Below are positions 18,044-26,406 of a stretch of 64,000 nucleotides of DNA, in pieces. The stretch comes from Robbsia sp. KACC 23696 (GTDB lineage Bacteria; Pseudomonadota; Gammaproteobacteria; Burkholderiales; Burkholderiaceae). The stretch is from positions 744,001 through 808,000 of the forward strand of contig NZ_CP156627.1 of the NCBI RefSeq assembly GCF_039852015.1, read 5' to 3'. The position numbers and the translations under genes are program-made. The stretch's first letter is position 1, and each line of letters starts with the position of its first letter. The notes beneath the pieces are model-generated. The model saw nothing but the letters and a program-made list of their open reading frames with translations, was not told the DNA's origin and made no database searches.

Positions 18044-19075
18044 TTAGATGGGTGCCAGCTCTCGCCGGATCAGTTCCGCCCCCGCGCTCAAAGCATTTAG
18101 CTTGCCCCTAGCAACAGCACGCGACAAGGGCGCCATGCCGCAGTTGGTGCACGGATAGAGCTTGTCCGCATCCACAAAGCGAAGTGCCTTACGCAGCGTG
18201 CTGGCGACTTCCTCCGGGGTTTCAATGATATCGGTCGCGACGTCGATAGCGCCGACCATCACCTTCTTGCCTCGGATGAGTTCGATCAGATCCATCGGAA
18301 CGTGGGAGTTGTGACACTCCAGCGAAATCATATCGATACTGGACTTCTGCAGCTTCGGAAACGCTTCCTCGTATTGCCGCCACTCGGATCCCAGCGTTTT
18401 CTTCCAGTCCGTGTTGGCCTTGATGCCGTAGCCGTAGCAGATATGTACGGCGGTTTCGCATTTCAGCCCTTCGATCGCGCGTTCCAAGGTTGCCACGCCC
18501 CACTCGTTCACCTCATCGAAGAACACATTGAACGCGGGCTCGTCGAATTGAATAATGTCGACGCCTGCAGCCTCCAATTCCTTCGCTTCCTCGTTCAGGA
18601 TCTTTGCGAACTCCCACGCAAGCTTTTCGCGGCTCTTGTAGTGATCGTCGTAAAGCGTATCGATCATCGTCATCGGACCTGGGAGCGCCCACTTGATCGG
18701 TTGCTTGGTTTGCTGGCGCAGAAACTTGGCATCTTCGACGAAGACCGGCTTTTGGCGCGCAACCGCGTCCACGACCGTGGGCACGCTCGCATCGTAGCGA
18801 TCGCGAATACGGACTGTCTTACGGTTGGCGAAATCCACGCCGTGGAGATGCTCGATGAACGTGGTCACGAAATGCTGGCGTGTCTGTTCACCGTCACTGA
18901 CGATATCGATCCCCGCATGTTGCTGCTCCTGCAACGACAGGCGCAAGGCATCTTGTTTGCCCTCGATCAATGCTTTGTCTTGCAATTTCCACGGCGACCA
19001 CAGTGTCTCGGGCTGAGCGAGCCAGGACGGTTTCGGCAAACTTCCGGCAGTGGATGTGGGGAGCACTTTCTTCAT
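18044..19075 (-). CDS. mesD: MesD-type methionine synthase (core-MetE, folate-independent)
   Basis: A 343-residue protein equal to the C-terminal catalytic half of cobalamin-independent methionine synthase. It starts MKKVLPTSTAGSLPKPSWL and carries the zinc-site residues His and Cys in VHICYG and a further Cys in CTNCG. Full-length MetE is about 750 residues, so this is a core-MetE. It lies 25 bases downstream of a DUF1852 gene, the exact pairing of MesD with MesX, which makes methionine without methyltetrahydrofolate and needs oxygen. The start at 19075 is chosen over the longer frame because it begins the conserved domain. A MetR-like regulator is divergent from the pair. Confidence 0.88.
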   Translation of the reverse strand: MKKVLPTSTAGSLPKPSWLAQPETLWSPWKLQDKALIEGKQDALRLSLQEQQHAGIDIVSDGEQTRQHFVTTFIEHLHGVDFANRKTVRIRDRYDASVPTVVDAVARQKPVFVEDAKFLRQQTKQPIKWALPGPMTMIDTLYDDHYKSREKLAWEFAKILNEEAKELEAAGVDIIQFDEPAFNVFFDEVNEWGVATLERAIEGLKCETAVHICYGYGIKANTDWKKTLGSEWRQYEEAFPKLQKSSIDMISLECHNSHVPMDLIELIRGKKVMVGAIDVATDIIETPEEVASTLRKALRFVDADKLYPCTNCGMAPLSRAVARGKLNALSAGAELIRRELAPI

Positions 19076-19100
19076 GGTAGAAAACCTTGTGTTTTGTTGA

Positions 19101-20084
19101 TCAGAGAGCGTATTCGGCAGACCACTGCTCGAGCATTGCTTGATAAGGCTTGATGAATTGCTGTTCGACGAATCGCCCCTGCTCGACAGCCAGCCGGCTG
19201 CGTTCTTCGCGATCGTATTCAATCCGCGTCAGCGAAAAGTCCTGCTGCTTCAGGCTCGGCTTGAAAAGCGGGCCGGCTGGAGAATTCGCGTTGTAGATTT
19301 CCGGTCGATAGATTTTCTGGAAGCTATCCATCGTGCTGATGGTGCTGATGAGCTCGAGATCGGTGTAATCGGCAAGCAGATCGCCGACGAAATAAAAAGC
19401 AAACGGCGCAACACTGTGTGGCGGCATGAAATAACGGACCTTCAAGCCCATCTTTTCGAAATATTCGTCCGTCAACGAATAGTCGTTCTGCTGGTACTCG
19501 ATGCCCAACACGGGATGCAGATTGACGGTCCGTCGATAGGTCCTGCTGCTCGAAACGCTCAGGCAGATGACGGGCGGCTTTGCAAAACGATCCTTGTAGG
19601 CGCGCGAGCTGACAAAGTGCTTGAACAGCCTCCCATGCAACTCGCCAAAGCCCTCGGGCTTGCTGAAGTCAGGCTGATCCTTGTTGTGCTCGGGCAATCG
19701 CACGCTGAAGTCATAGTCCCTGACATAGGAGGAAAAATTGTTTCCAGCAATACCATCGATGCGTTTCCCGGCCTTCCGATCGAGGATGTTCGTTTTCAAT
19801 ATTTCTATCAACGGCAGCGCGTTGCAGTTGTTGACGCCCTCGACATGCATTCCGACTGAAACGATGTCGATCTCGACGGTGTAGCGATCACCTTCTGGGT
19901 TATCCCAATGTGCCAATGCATTGAAGCGCCGGTCGATCATCCTGAAAGTGTTGCGCAAGTTCTCCTGGCGACTTGGCCCTCTGGCCAGGTTGGCAAAGTT
20001 CGTCGTAATGCGGGTGTTTTCTGACGGGCAATAGTCTTCATCGAAATGCATGCTCTCGATGAGAAAGGTGAATTCTTTACGCAT
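19101..20084 (-). CDS. mesX: MesX (DUF1852), partner of MesD
   Basis: A 327-residue DUF1852 protein starting MRKEFTFLIESMHFDEDYCP. DUF1852 members are nearly always next to a core-MetE gene, and genetic work on such pairs named them MesX and MesD, with MesX required for MesD-dependent methionine synthesis. The biochemical role of MesX (for example as an oxygenase feeding the methyl donor) is not settled. The start at 20084 fits family length; the longer frame to 20162 adds a basic, low-similarity tail. It is the first gene of the leftward mesX-mesD unit and faces the MetR-like regulator. Confidence 0.88.
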   Translation of the reverse strand: MRKEFTFLIESMHFDEDYCPSENTRITTNFANLARGPSRQENLRNTFRMIDRRFNALAHWDNPEGDRYTVEIDIVSVGMHVEGVNNCNALPLIEILKTNILDRKAGKRIDGIAGNNFSSYVRDYDFSVRLPEHNKDQPDFSKPEGFGELHGRLFKHFVSSRAYKDRFAKPPVICLSVSSSRTYRRTVNLHPVLGIEYQQNDYSLTDEYFEKMGLKVRYFMPPHSVAPFAFYFVGDLLADYTDLELISTISTMDSFQKIYRPEIYNANSPAGPLFKPSLKQQDFSLTRIEYDREERSRLAVEQGRFVEQQFIKPYQAMLEQWSAEYAL

Positions 20085-20239
20085 AGTGATCTTGCACCTT
20101 GATTTCTGAGATGGGCGCGCTGCCTGCTCTTTGCTTTTCAACGCGCCTTGCTCAAACGGCATGCGTCGAACGGCGCGGCGGCCATGCGCTTTGTGCCGAT
20201 CGGAAGTAGCAGAACTGCGGAGGATGATATAGTTTCCGC

Positions 20240-20270
20240 TTCATGAATAAAAATGGATTTATTTCATGAA
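20240..20270. promoter_or_regulatory. Paired TTCATGAA sites between mesX and the MetR-like gene
   Basis: Two identical octamers TTCATGAA occur at 20240-20247 and 20263-20270, and a third near match TTCATGGA at 20284-20291. MetR binds TGAA/TTCA half-sites, so these lie where a MetR-like protein should bind to control both mesXD and itself. Confidence 0.65.
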
Positions 20271-20298
20271 AGCATTAACTTTGTTCATGGAGTAAGCG

Positions 20299-21207
20299 AT
20301 GCTGGAGCGCAGTCATTTGCTGGTCGTGCGGGAAGTGGAGCGGAAGGGTTCGCTCACGGCCGCGGCCGATACGCTCAATCTCACGCAGTCGGCGCTGAGC
20401 CATGCCGTGAAGAAGCTCGAGCAGCAGTTGGGTACACCGGTATGGACGCGTGAGGGGCGCGCTTTGCGGCTCACGCAGGCCGGAGCGTATCTGCTCGGCC
20501 TTGCGAACCGGTTGTTGCCGCAATTCGAGCTCGCCGAAGCGCGCATGAAACAGTACGCGCAGGGCGAACGCGGCACATTGCGGATCGGCATGGAATGCGC
20601 GCCGTGCTACCAGTGGCTGCTGAAGGTCGTGTCGCCGTACTTGACGCGCTGGCCGGATGTCGATGTCGACGTAAAGCAGCGCTTCCAGTTCGGCGGCATT
20701 GGCGCGTTGCTAGGCTATGAAATCGACGTGCTCGTCACACCCGATCCGCTCAAGCGGGCGGAGCTGCATTTTCAGCCGGTATTCGATTACGAGCAGGTAC
20801 TGGTGGTCGGCGATGACCATGCGTTGGCGGGCGAAGCGTATGTCACACCGGAGCAACTGGCGGAGGAAGTGTTGATAACGTATCCCGTTGAAACCGAACG
20901 GCTCGATATCTACACGCAGTTCCTTACGCCAGCGAACACGGTGCCGAAACGCCACAAGGTGATCGAGACGACCGACATCATCCTGCAGATGGTGGCGAGC
21001 GGCCGCGGCGTCGCGGCATTGCCGCGCTGGCTCGTGGAGGAGTATGCGAGCTGGATGCCGCTAACGGTCGTGCAGCTTGGAAAGAAGGGGATTGCAAAGC
21101 AGATTTTCCTCGGCACGCGCAAGACGGATGACAATATCGATTACCTTGCCGCCTTTCTCAAAGACGCGCGAGAGTGGACATGGGCGGGCGCGAAAATGCG
21201 AGACTAG
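20299..21207 (+). CDS. MetR-like LysR-family regulator
   Basis: A 302-residue LysR protein starting MLERSHLLVVREVERKGSLTAAAD with HTH TLNLTQSALSHAVKKLEQQLG. The effector domain contains ECAPCYQWL, typical of MetR, which uses homocysteine to control methionine-synthase genes. Its position divergent from mesX-mesD and the TTCATGAA repeats between them support a MetR-type role. Confirmation would need binding data. Confidence 0.85.
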   Translation: MLERSHLLVVREVERKGSLTAAADTLNLTQSALSHAVKKLEQQLGTPVWTREGRALRLTQAGAYLLGLANRLLPQFELAEARMKQYAQGERGTLRIGMECAPCYQWLLKVVSPYLTRWPDVDVDVKQRFQFGGIGALLGYEIDVLVTPDPLKRAELHFQPVFDYEQVLVVGDDHALAGEAYVTPEQLAEEVLITYPVETERLDIYTQFLTPANTVPKRHKVIETTDIILQMVASGRGVAALPRWLVEEYASWMPLTVVQLGKKGIAKQIFLGTRKTDDNIDYLAAFLKDAREWTWAGAKMRD

Positions 21208-21282
21208 TTCGACACACTTGCCCCTCCGATCCGGTGCTAGCCCTTCATTGAATCGATGCGGGACATCGTTACCTGAACGGCT

Positions 21283-22488
21283 CTAAGCGCCGTGCTGATA
21301 CCCGCGCGCTTTCTCGCGATCGTAGATGTTGTGCGCCTCGTTGGGTGTATCGTCGAAAAGTTGAAGGTATCCTTGGAATCGAAACACGCGATTGCGTTTC
21401 TTGCCGGTCGTCTCTTTAACAAGTCCTTCGTTTTCGAGGTTAGAGAGCGCATTATTCGCCGTCGCATAGGTGACATCAAGTAGTCGCTCTGCGGCGCGAG
21501 CGTCCATGATCGGATGCCTGAACAGATGATCGATCAGCGCTAACTCCGGCTTTCCCATCTTGACGGAAGCTTGCTGTGCGGCCGTGCGGAATTGGACGAT
21601 GCGTTTTGCTGTGTCGGCGGCCTCATGTCCGACGGCCGCGACACCGGTGAGGAAGAATTTGACCCATCCCTCCCAGTTTCCATTCACCCGTACATCCATC
21701 AAGCGGTCGTAGTATTCGAACCGGTTTGCCTTCAGGTAGTGGCTAATGTAAAGCAGTGGTTTGGCCATTACCTGACGTTGATGGAGCATCAAGGGCACAA
21801 GCAGTCGTCCGACACGACCATTTCCATCGAGGAAAGGATGGATTGTTTCAAACTGAAGATGCGTTATGGCGCATTGGATTGATACAGGCAGGGAGTGCCT
21901 GTCATGCATAAACTGTTCAAGGTCGGACAGCGCTTCGTTCATTTCCGGAACTGGCGGCGGGACGAAGGACGCGTTGCTTAACGTGGAGCCCTGAGGGCCG
22001 ATCCAGTTTTGCGTTTTGCGGAATTCACCCGGATCTTTGTGCTCCCCACGCACGCCGTCCATCAAGCGCGAGTGGGTCTCACGGATGAGCCGCAGCGACA
22101 GTGGCAGCGTCGCCAGTCGTTCCATCCCGTAGTTCATTGCGTCTACGTAATTGACGACCTCGGCGATGTCCTTGGTGCGTGCGCCTCCGTCATGTACCTC
22201 GGCTTCCAGCACCTCATCGAGTGTGCATTGAATTCCTTCGATCTGCGAGCTCAGCACAGCCTCTTTACGTACGTACATCGCAACGAACAAATCTGGATTT
22301 GGCAGAATCTCGGTAATCCCTGCGAGACGCCCTAGCGCAATATCTGCCTCCGACAGGAGTCGGATCATTTTACCGTCGAAACCGATGCTTGGCGGCAACT
22401 TTGCCGGGACATATGCCAAATAGCCGCTTCCTTGCGGAACGGTCTTGCCGGCCCTGGAATGACAAGCTTGCATAACACGCACCCTCAT
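21283..22488 (-). CDS. Fic-domain AMP transferase with N-terminal inhibitory helix
   Basis: A 401-residue class II Fic protein. The active-site loop HPFLDGNGRVGR (His217 to Arg228) is canonical for AMPylation. The auto-inhibitory motif S-x-x-x-E-G (Ser80 to Gly85 in SSQIEG) is in the N-terminal helix as expected for class II. The C-terminal part (about 300-380) is a winged helix (RAAERLLDVTYATANNALSNLENEGL). Starts at 22488 and 22473 are both possible. Fic proteins of this type are common solitary enzymes; the target protein is unknown. Broken higBA genes lie divergently upstream. Confidence 0.9.
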   Translation of the reverse strand: MRVRVMQACHSRAGKTVPQGSGYLAYVPAKLPPSIGFDGKMIRLLSEADIALGRLAGITEILPNPDLFVAMYVRKEAVLSSQIEGIQCTLDEVLEAEVHDGGARTKDIAEVVNYVDAMNYGMERLATLPLSLRLIRETHSRLMDGVRGEHKDPGEFRKTQNWIGPQGSTLSNASFVPPPVPEMNEALSDLEQFMHDRHSLPVSIQCAITHLQFETIHPFLDGNGRVGRLLVPLMLHQRQVMAKPLLYISHYLKANRFEYYDRLMDVRVNGNWEGWVKFFLTGVAAVGHEAADTAKRIVQFRTAAQQASVKMGKPELALIDHLFRHPIMDARAAERLLDVTYATANNALSNLENEGLVKETTGKKRNRVFRFQGYLQLFDDTPNEAHNIYDREKARGYQHGA

Positions 22489-22535
22489 TTCGCGTCTTTA
22501 TTATAGAGTTTCGCATTTTTTTATAATAAAAGCCA

Positions 22536-22745
22536 ATGAGACTGGTCTTATTTCGCGAAATTGCAATACTGCGGATCGCGCAAGCTGATGTGGCCTCGTC
22601 GCTGAACTTCATGAAGGTTCCGCCTGGTAATGACTTAACGGAGTATGACGGCGCCTGGCACGTGCGGATCAACGACCAGTTCAGGTTGAGCTTCAAATGG
22701 GGCAATAGTGGGCCTTATGATGTTCGAATCGAAGACCCGCATTGA
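22536..22745 (+). pseudogene. HigB-type toxin, N-terminally truncated
   Basis: The C-terminal two thirds match HigB/RelE-like mRNA interferases: KVPPGNDLTEYDGAWHVRIN, then DQFRLSFKWG, then YDVRIEDPH. The first 20-25 residues of the toxin (the opening strand and helix) are absent. A TATAAT-like sequence lies only nine bases before the ATG. It is followed 12 bases later by a truncated HigA start. The toxin is probably inactive. Confidence 0.65.
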
Positions 22746-22756
22746 TAGGAGTGAGT

Positions 22757-22870
22757 ATGTTTAAGAATTGTATGAGCCCTGTCCATCCGGGCGAAGTATT
22801 GCTGGAGTCGCGGTGCCGATACGAAACGCGGGCACAGGCGAGATTGGATGTGGTCGACTGGATAACTTAG
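22757..22870 (+). pseudogene. HigA-type antitoxin, N-terminal fragment
   Basis: Thirty-seven codons reading MFKNCMSPVHPGEVLLES, the standard HigA opening (HPGEVLLE), then unrelated residues and a TAG at 22868. The XRE helix-turn-helix that should follow is missing. A ribosome-binding site AGGAG precedes it and the spacing from the toxin is that of a normal higBA operon. The antitoxin was cut off by a deletion or insertion after about residue 18. Confidence 0.7.
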
Positions 22871-22990
22871 TCCCCCCCACCGCTGTCAACCAATGGCGCG
22901 CTGGCGCGTTATTCACCGTGGAATGCCGCTTTCGGCATTTTTGTGGGACGGCTAACGGCGCACCGGAAAACGCGCTACCTGGAAATAGAC

Positions 22991-23119
22991 ATGAAAAAAA
23001 TCTTGGCTGTCATGTTGGTTGCGGTCTTCGCATCGTCGGTTGCTCAAGCTTGCCCGAAGGGCACGCATTTGACGGGCGGCACGGGCAAACATCACAAGGG
23101 CGGTGTTTGCAAGAAGTAA
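22991..23119 (+). CDS. Small exported Cys/Gly/Lys-rich peptide, 42 residues
   Basis: Reads MKKILAVMLVAVFASSVAQA, a complete Sec signal peptide with an A-x-A cleavage site, then a 22-residue mature part starting CPKGTH and rich in Gly, Lys and His with two cysteines. GGA lies ten bases before the ATG. The mature peptide has no family I recognise. The second Cys could allow a disulfide, and the Cys right after the cleavage site has no good lipobox. It was not flagged as a long open frame because of its size, but the signal peptide is convincing. Confidence 0.65.
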   Translation: MKKILAVMLVAVFASSVAQACPKGTHLTGGTGKHHKGGVCKK

Positions 23120-23378
23120 TAGCCGAGCGCTACCCGGCCGGGCATGGCGATATGGTCGGGCCCGGCACGGATACCAGCCACGTGCGCATTTAGACGTGTG
23201 AGTATGGCGCCGTACGACGATCTTGCCCTGGCCAGCACTGAGGCCGAGCCAATCGATCGTCGCGGGCCGACTCACCCGCTGCCGGTGGGGCGCTGCAATC
23301 GGGCATGGTCCGTGGCAATGTCATGCCCTGACATCAGTGGATGCCATTCCACATCCGAATTTGCTGGCACTCATTCCG

Positions 23379-23927
23379 ATGCTATCGGACCAATTGCTGC
23401 CGGCTGTCCTGAATCTCGGTCTGCTTGCGATGGCCGCCGAACGTGCGCAGCAAGGCTTGCGCGCCACGGCATTGCGCGACCCCCTTACCGGCGTGTGGAA
23501 CCGCGCCGGATTTGAAGTGCATTCGCGCGCGCTGATCGTGCCCGGCGCGACCATTCTGGTTTTGCACCTCGATCACTTCAAGCAGATCAACGATCGCTAC
23601 GGCCATCTGGTCGGTGACAGCGTGCTCAAGGCCGTGGCCGGCCTTGCGGGCTCGGAGGTGGAGTCCTTGGGTGGCGAATTCGGCCGACTGGGCGGTGATG
23701 AATTTTTGGCGGTCCTCCCCGCGTGGCGCGCCCCTTACGCGCAGGCCTGCGCCGCGCAGATCCAGGAGGCTTGCCGTCGTTACACGAGTGACATGCCCGA
23801 ATGGACAGTCGGTCTCGGCCGGGCGACGGTCGAGCATGGCGAGTCGACGTGGCGCGACGCATTTCTACGCGCGGATCGCGCGCTGTATCGCGCGAAGCTG
23901 GACGGCAGAAACACGCTGTCCGAATGA
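23379..23927 (+). CDS. GGDEF-domain diguanylate cyclase-like protein
   Basis: A GGDEF domain with DPLTGVWNRAGF at its start, the metal-binding LDHFKQINDRYGH block and the active-site loop RLGGDEF. This is the family that makes cyclic di-GMP from GTP. No product-inhibition RxxD motif is seen five residues before GGDEF. The N-terminus is uncertain: the frame is open back to a TTG at 23223, but an ATG at 23379 (MLSDQLLPAVLNL) gives about 182 residues. No sensor or membrane segment is visible, so the protein may be a truncated or short cyclase. Confidence 0.8.
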   Translation: MLSDQLLPAVLNLGLLAMAAERAQQGLRATALRDPLTGVWNRAGFEVHSRALIVPGATILVLHLDHFKQINDRYGHLVGDSVLKAVAGLAGSEVESLGGEFGRLGGDEFLAVLPAWRAPYAQACAAQIQEACRRYTSDMPEWTVGLGRATVEHGESTWRDAFLRADRALYRAKLDGRNTLSE

Positions 23928-24086
23928 GTGCCGCCTCGGTTGCGGCCGCCGCATCGTTCGGTGCAAGCGCGTGCGCTGCAACGTGGGAATGTCGTCCAAT
24001 CGTCTCGATGGCGTCGCTAATTTGCCGCTCAGGCCCGCTCCTTGCTCATACTTTGCGCTCGACTAACGATAACAAGGAGATTAGCG

Positions 24087-24536
24087 ATGACATCCACCAC
24101 CAAAATTTTGAACGGCTTGATCGAGACATCCATCGACGGCGAGAAGGGCTTCCGGAAGGCTGCCGAAGATGCGAAGGGCGTTGATCTTAAGGGCCTATTT
24201 AACGAGCGTGCGGGCGAATGCGCGCATGCTGTCGTCGAATTGCGTGCAGAAGTGACACGTCTGGGCGGCAAGCCCGAAGAGGACGGCTCGATCGCGGGCG
24301 CACTGCATCGCGGCTGGGTTGCAGTGAAATCGTCGGTGACGTCGAATGACGATCTGGCTGTGCTGGAAGAAGTGGAGCGCGGCGAGGATTCGGCCAAGAA
24401 GAATTACAGCGATGCGCTTGCGCAAGAACTGCCGAGCGAGGTACGCGTTCTGGTCGAGAAACAATACCAGGGCGTGCTGCGCAACCACGATCGCATTCGC
24501 GATTTGCGCAATGCCTATCGCGCCGAAGCGAAGTAA
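24087..24536 (+). CDS. DUF2383 / PA2169-type four-helix-bundle protein
   Basis: A 149-residue helical protein starting MTSTTKILNGLIETSIDGEKGF. Members of this ferritin-like family (PA2169, DUF2383) carry conserved Glu/His residues in the bundle; here CAHAVVELRAEV and RNHDRIRDLRNAY show the pattern. They are often induced by stress, but the function is not known. AAGGAG precedes the ATG at 24087. Confidence 0.85.
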   Translation: MTSTTKILNGLIETSIDGEKGFRKAAEDAKGVDLKGLFNERAGECAHAVVELRAEVTRLGGKPEEDGSIAGALHRGWVAVKSSVTSNDDLAVLEEVERGEDSAKKNYSDALAQELPSEVRVLVEKQYQGVLRNHDRIRDLRNAYRAEAK

Positions 24537-24615
24537 TCCCGGCGTTACCGTGCTCTCACGGGTAGTAACGACGGGCCGCCTTTTGCGCTAACGCGCGGGC
24601 GCGTCCGTCGTTGGT

Positions 24616-24652
24616 CTTTCTCACTGCTTGCACGTTGCAGGCGGTGAGAAAG
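24616..24652. terminator. Inverted repeat after the DUF2383 gene
   Basis: Arms CTTTCTCAC and GTGAGAAAG with a 19-base loop lie between the DUF2383 gene and the convergent AtuA-tail gene. There is no clear T tract, so a terminator role is only plausible. Confidence 0.4.
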
Positions 24653-24691
24653 CCAGCCAAGCATTGCTAATGTCGCTAAAACGACGTAATT

Positions 24692-25021
24692 TCAAGATGC
24701 TGGACAGTCAAACTGCATATCCGACACGTCAAGATCCAATAGCGCCGAACTCATCGATTTACCGTGTGCGTCGAGTGCCAGCGAGCGCGTTACGCCGCCA
24801 CCGAGTGCATCGCCGAGTACGAAATTAAAAGCCGCCAGACGCGGCAGCTCATAACGCACCACCTCTCCGCGTACGACCCCGCCTAAAAAGATTTTCACGC
24901 GCGCCGCAGTCAATGCGATACGCAGCGCTTCATAATGCGCAGGGTCAAGGCAGATGACCGATATATTCAACGTATTGCCCTTGTCACCAGTGCGCGAGTG
25001 CGCGATGTCCCGTAGTTTCAT
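24692..25021 (-). CDS. AtuA-like C-terminal ferredoxin-fold protein
   Basis: A 109-residue protein starting MKLRDIAHSRTGDKGNTLNI, the signature of the small AtuA-like domain that is fused to the C-terminus of AtuA in some bacteria and separate in others. It begins one base after the stop codon of the AtuA gene, so the two are translationally coupled. It is thought to form part of the same enzyme complex; the reaction is unknown. Confidence 0.85.
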   Translation of the reverse strand: MKLRDIAHSRTGDKGNTLNISVICLDPAHYEALRIALTAARVKIFLGGVVRGEVVRYELPRLAAFNFVLGDALGGGVTRSLALDAHGKSMSSALLDLDVSDMQFDCPAS

Positions 25022-25022
25022 C

Positions 25023-26381
25023 TCATCCCTCGACAAATGAAAACGTCGGCTTCGCGTGTTCGCGCGGCAGCAATATCGATTGCACGGCGAGCACCTCACG
25101 CACCGACTTGGTAACACCGCCTCCGGCTGCCGGACCGTTCGTGTATAGCGTCTCGACCTCGTTTGCAATGCGTCGGGCTTCTGCCGCGGACGCGGTTCGC
25201 CCCGTCACGCGTGCGCGTACCTCATAGGGTTCGCCGGCACGCGAGCCCACCGTATCGCCGTGCAAGGAGTTCACGCCGATCAAGTCGAAACGCAGCTCGC
25301 TCGTCCGCACACCGGTCAGCGAGAGGCGGTCTCGCACGATATCGAGCGCGAGCCGTGCTCGCGTTACCGCTCCCGGGCCACCATAGGAGATCTGGCCTTC
25401 GCCGATAAAGCCGTCGACATAGGCAACCGATACCTTCAGCGTCGGCGTGCGGGCCGACCCGCTTCCGCCGGTGACGCGAATGCGGTCGCGCGCTTCTTCA
25501 AGGACACTGACCTGCGAGAAGTCGGCGACGACATCCGGTTGTAAATAACGCCGCGGATCATGGATTTCGTACAGCAACTGTTCCTTGCACGTCGCTTCGG
25601 TCACACGGCCGCCGGCATCAGGCAGCTTCGTGACGACGACCGACCCATCGGCCGCGACTTCGCCGATGGGGAAGCCCAGGCGCGCGAGATTCGGAACGTC
25701 CTTGACGCCAGGATCGGCAAAATAGCCACCGGTAACCTGCCCGGCACATTCGAGCAAATGACCGATGACGGTGGCCTGTCCCAGCGTGTGCCAGTCATCC
25801 ATGCGCCACCCGAATGCGTGCACCAGCGGTGCCGCAAACAGCGCCGGATCGGCCACGCGGCCGGTCAGTACGATCTGCGCGCCTGCGGCGAGCGCATCGA
25901 CGATGGGCGCGGCGCCCAGGTAAGCATTCGCCGAGACGATGCGGTCCTTGTACGATGCGACATCGTCTCCCGATTCCTCGAAACGGAAGTCGCCCTGCAT
26001 CACGACATCGAGCACGTCGTCGCCGGTGACGGCGGCTATTTTGATGTCACCTAGCCCAAGCGCCTGTGCGATCTGTGCAGTCTTCCGCGCGGCGGCAATG
26101 GGATTGGCCGCGCCCATGTTCGAAATGATCCGTACGCCATGACGGATCGCGGCGGGAAGGACGGCCTGCATCCGCGCTTCCAGCAAAGGATCATAGCCTT
26201 GTTGCGGATCCTTGCGCCGTGCTTCCTGCGCGATGGCGATGGTCCGTTCCGCGAGGCATTCGAAGACGAGAAAATCGAGCGCGCCGTGTTCCGCGAGTTC
26301 GACGGCGGGTTCGATGCGATCGCCCGAATACCCGGCGCCGGCGCCGATCCGCACGCGGCGGTGGTCTTGCGTGGCAGTCAT
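25023..26381 (-). CDS. AtuA family protein (DUF1446)
   Basis: A 452-residue acyclic-terpene-utilization AtuA-like protein. Recognisable marks are RIGAGAGYSGDRIEPAVELAE at the N-terminus and the middle block RVADPALFAAPLVHAFGW. In Pseudomonas the atu operon degrades citronellol, but AtuA homologues here are linked to a citrate/tricarboxylate transporter and a LysR gene instead of acyl-CoA genes. The tail gene follows at once and the CitMHS gene precedes it by 25 bases, so the three form one operon. Confidence 0.88.
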   Translation of the reverse strand: MTATQDHRRVRIGAGAGYSGDRIEPAVELAEHGALDFLVFECLAERTIAIAQEARRKDPQQGYDPLLEARMQAVLPAAIRHGVRIISNMGAANPIAAARKTAQIAQALGLGDIKIAAVTGDDVLDVVMQGDFRFEESGDDVASYKDRIVSANAYLGAAPIVDALAAGAQIVLTGRVADPALFAAPLVHAFGWRMDDWHTLGQATVIGHLLECAGQVTGGYFADPGVKDVPNLARLGFPIGEVAADGSVVVTKLPDAGGRVTEATCKEQLLYEIHDPRRYLQPDVVADFSQVSVLEEARDRIRVTGGSGSARTPTLKVSVAYVDGFIGEGQISYGGPGAVTRARLALDIVRDRLSLTGVRTSELRFDLIGVNSLHGDTVGSRAGEPYEVRARVTGRTASAAEARRIANEVETLYTNGPAAGGGVTKSVREVLAVQSILLPREHAKPTFSFVEG

Positions 26382-26406
26382 GCTGACCTCATCCGTTCAA
26401 TGAATC

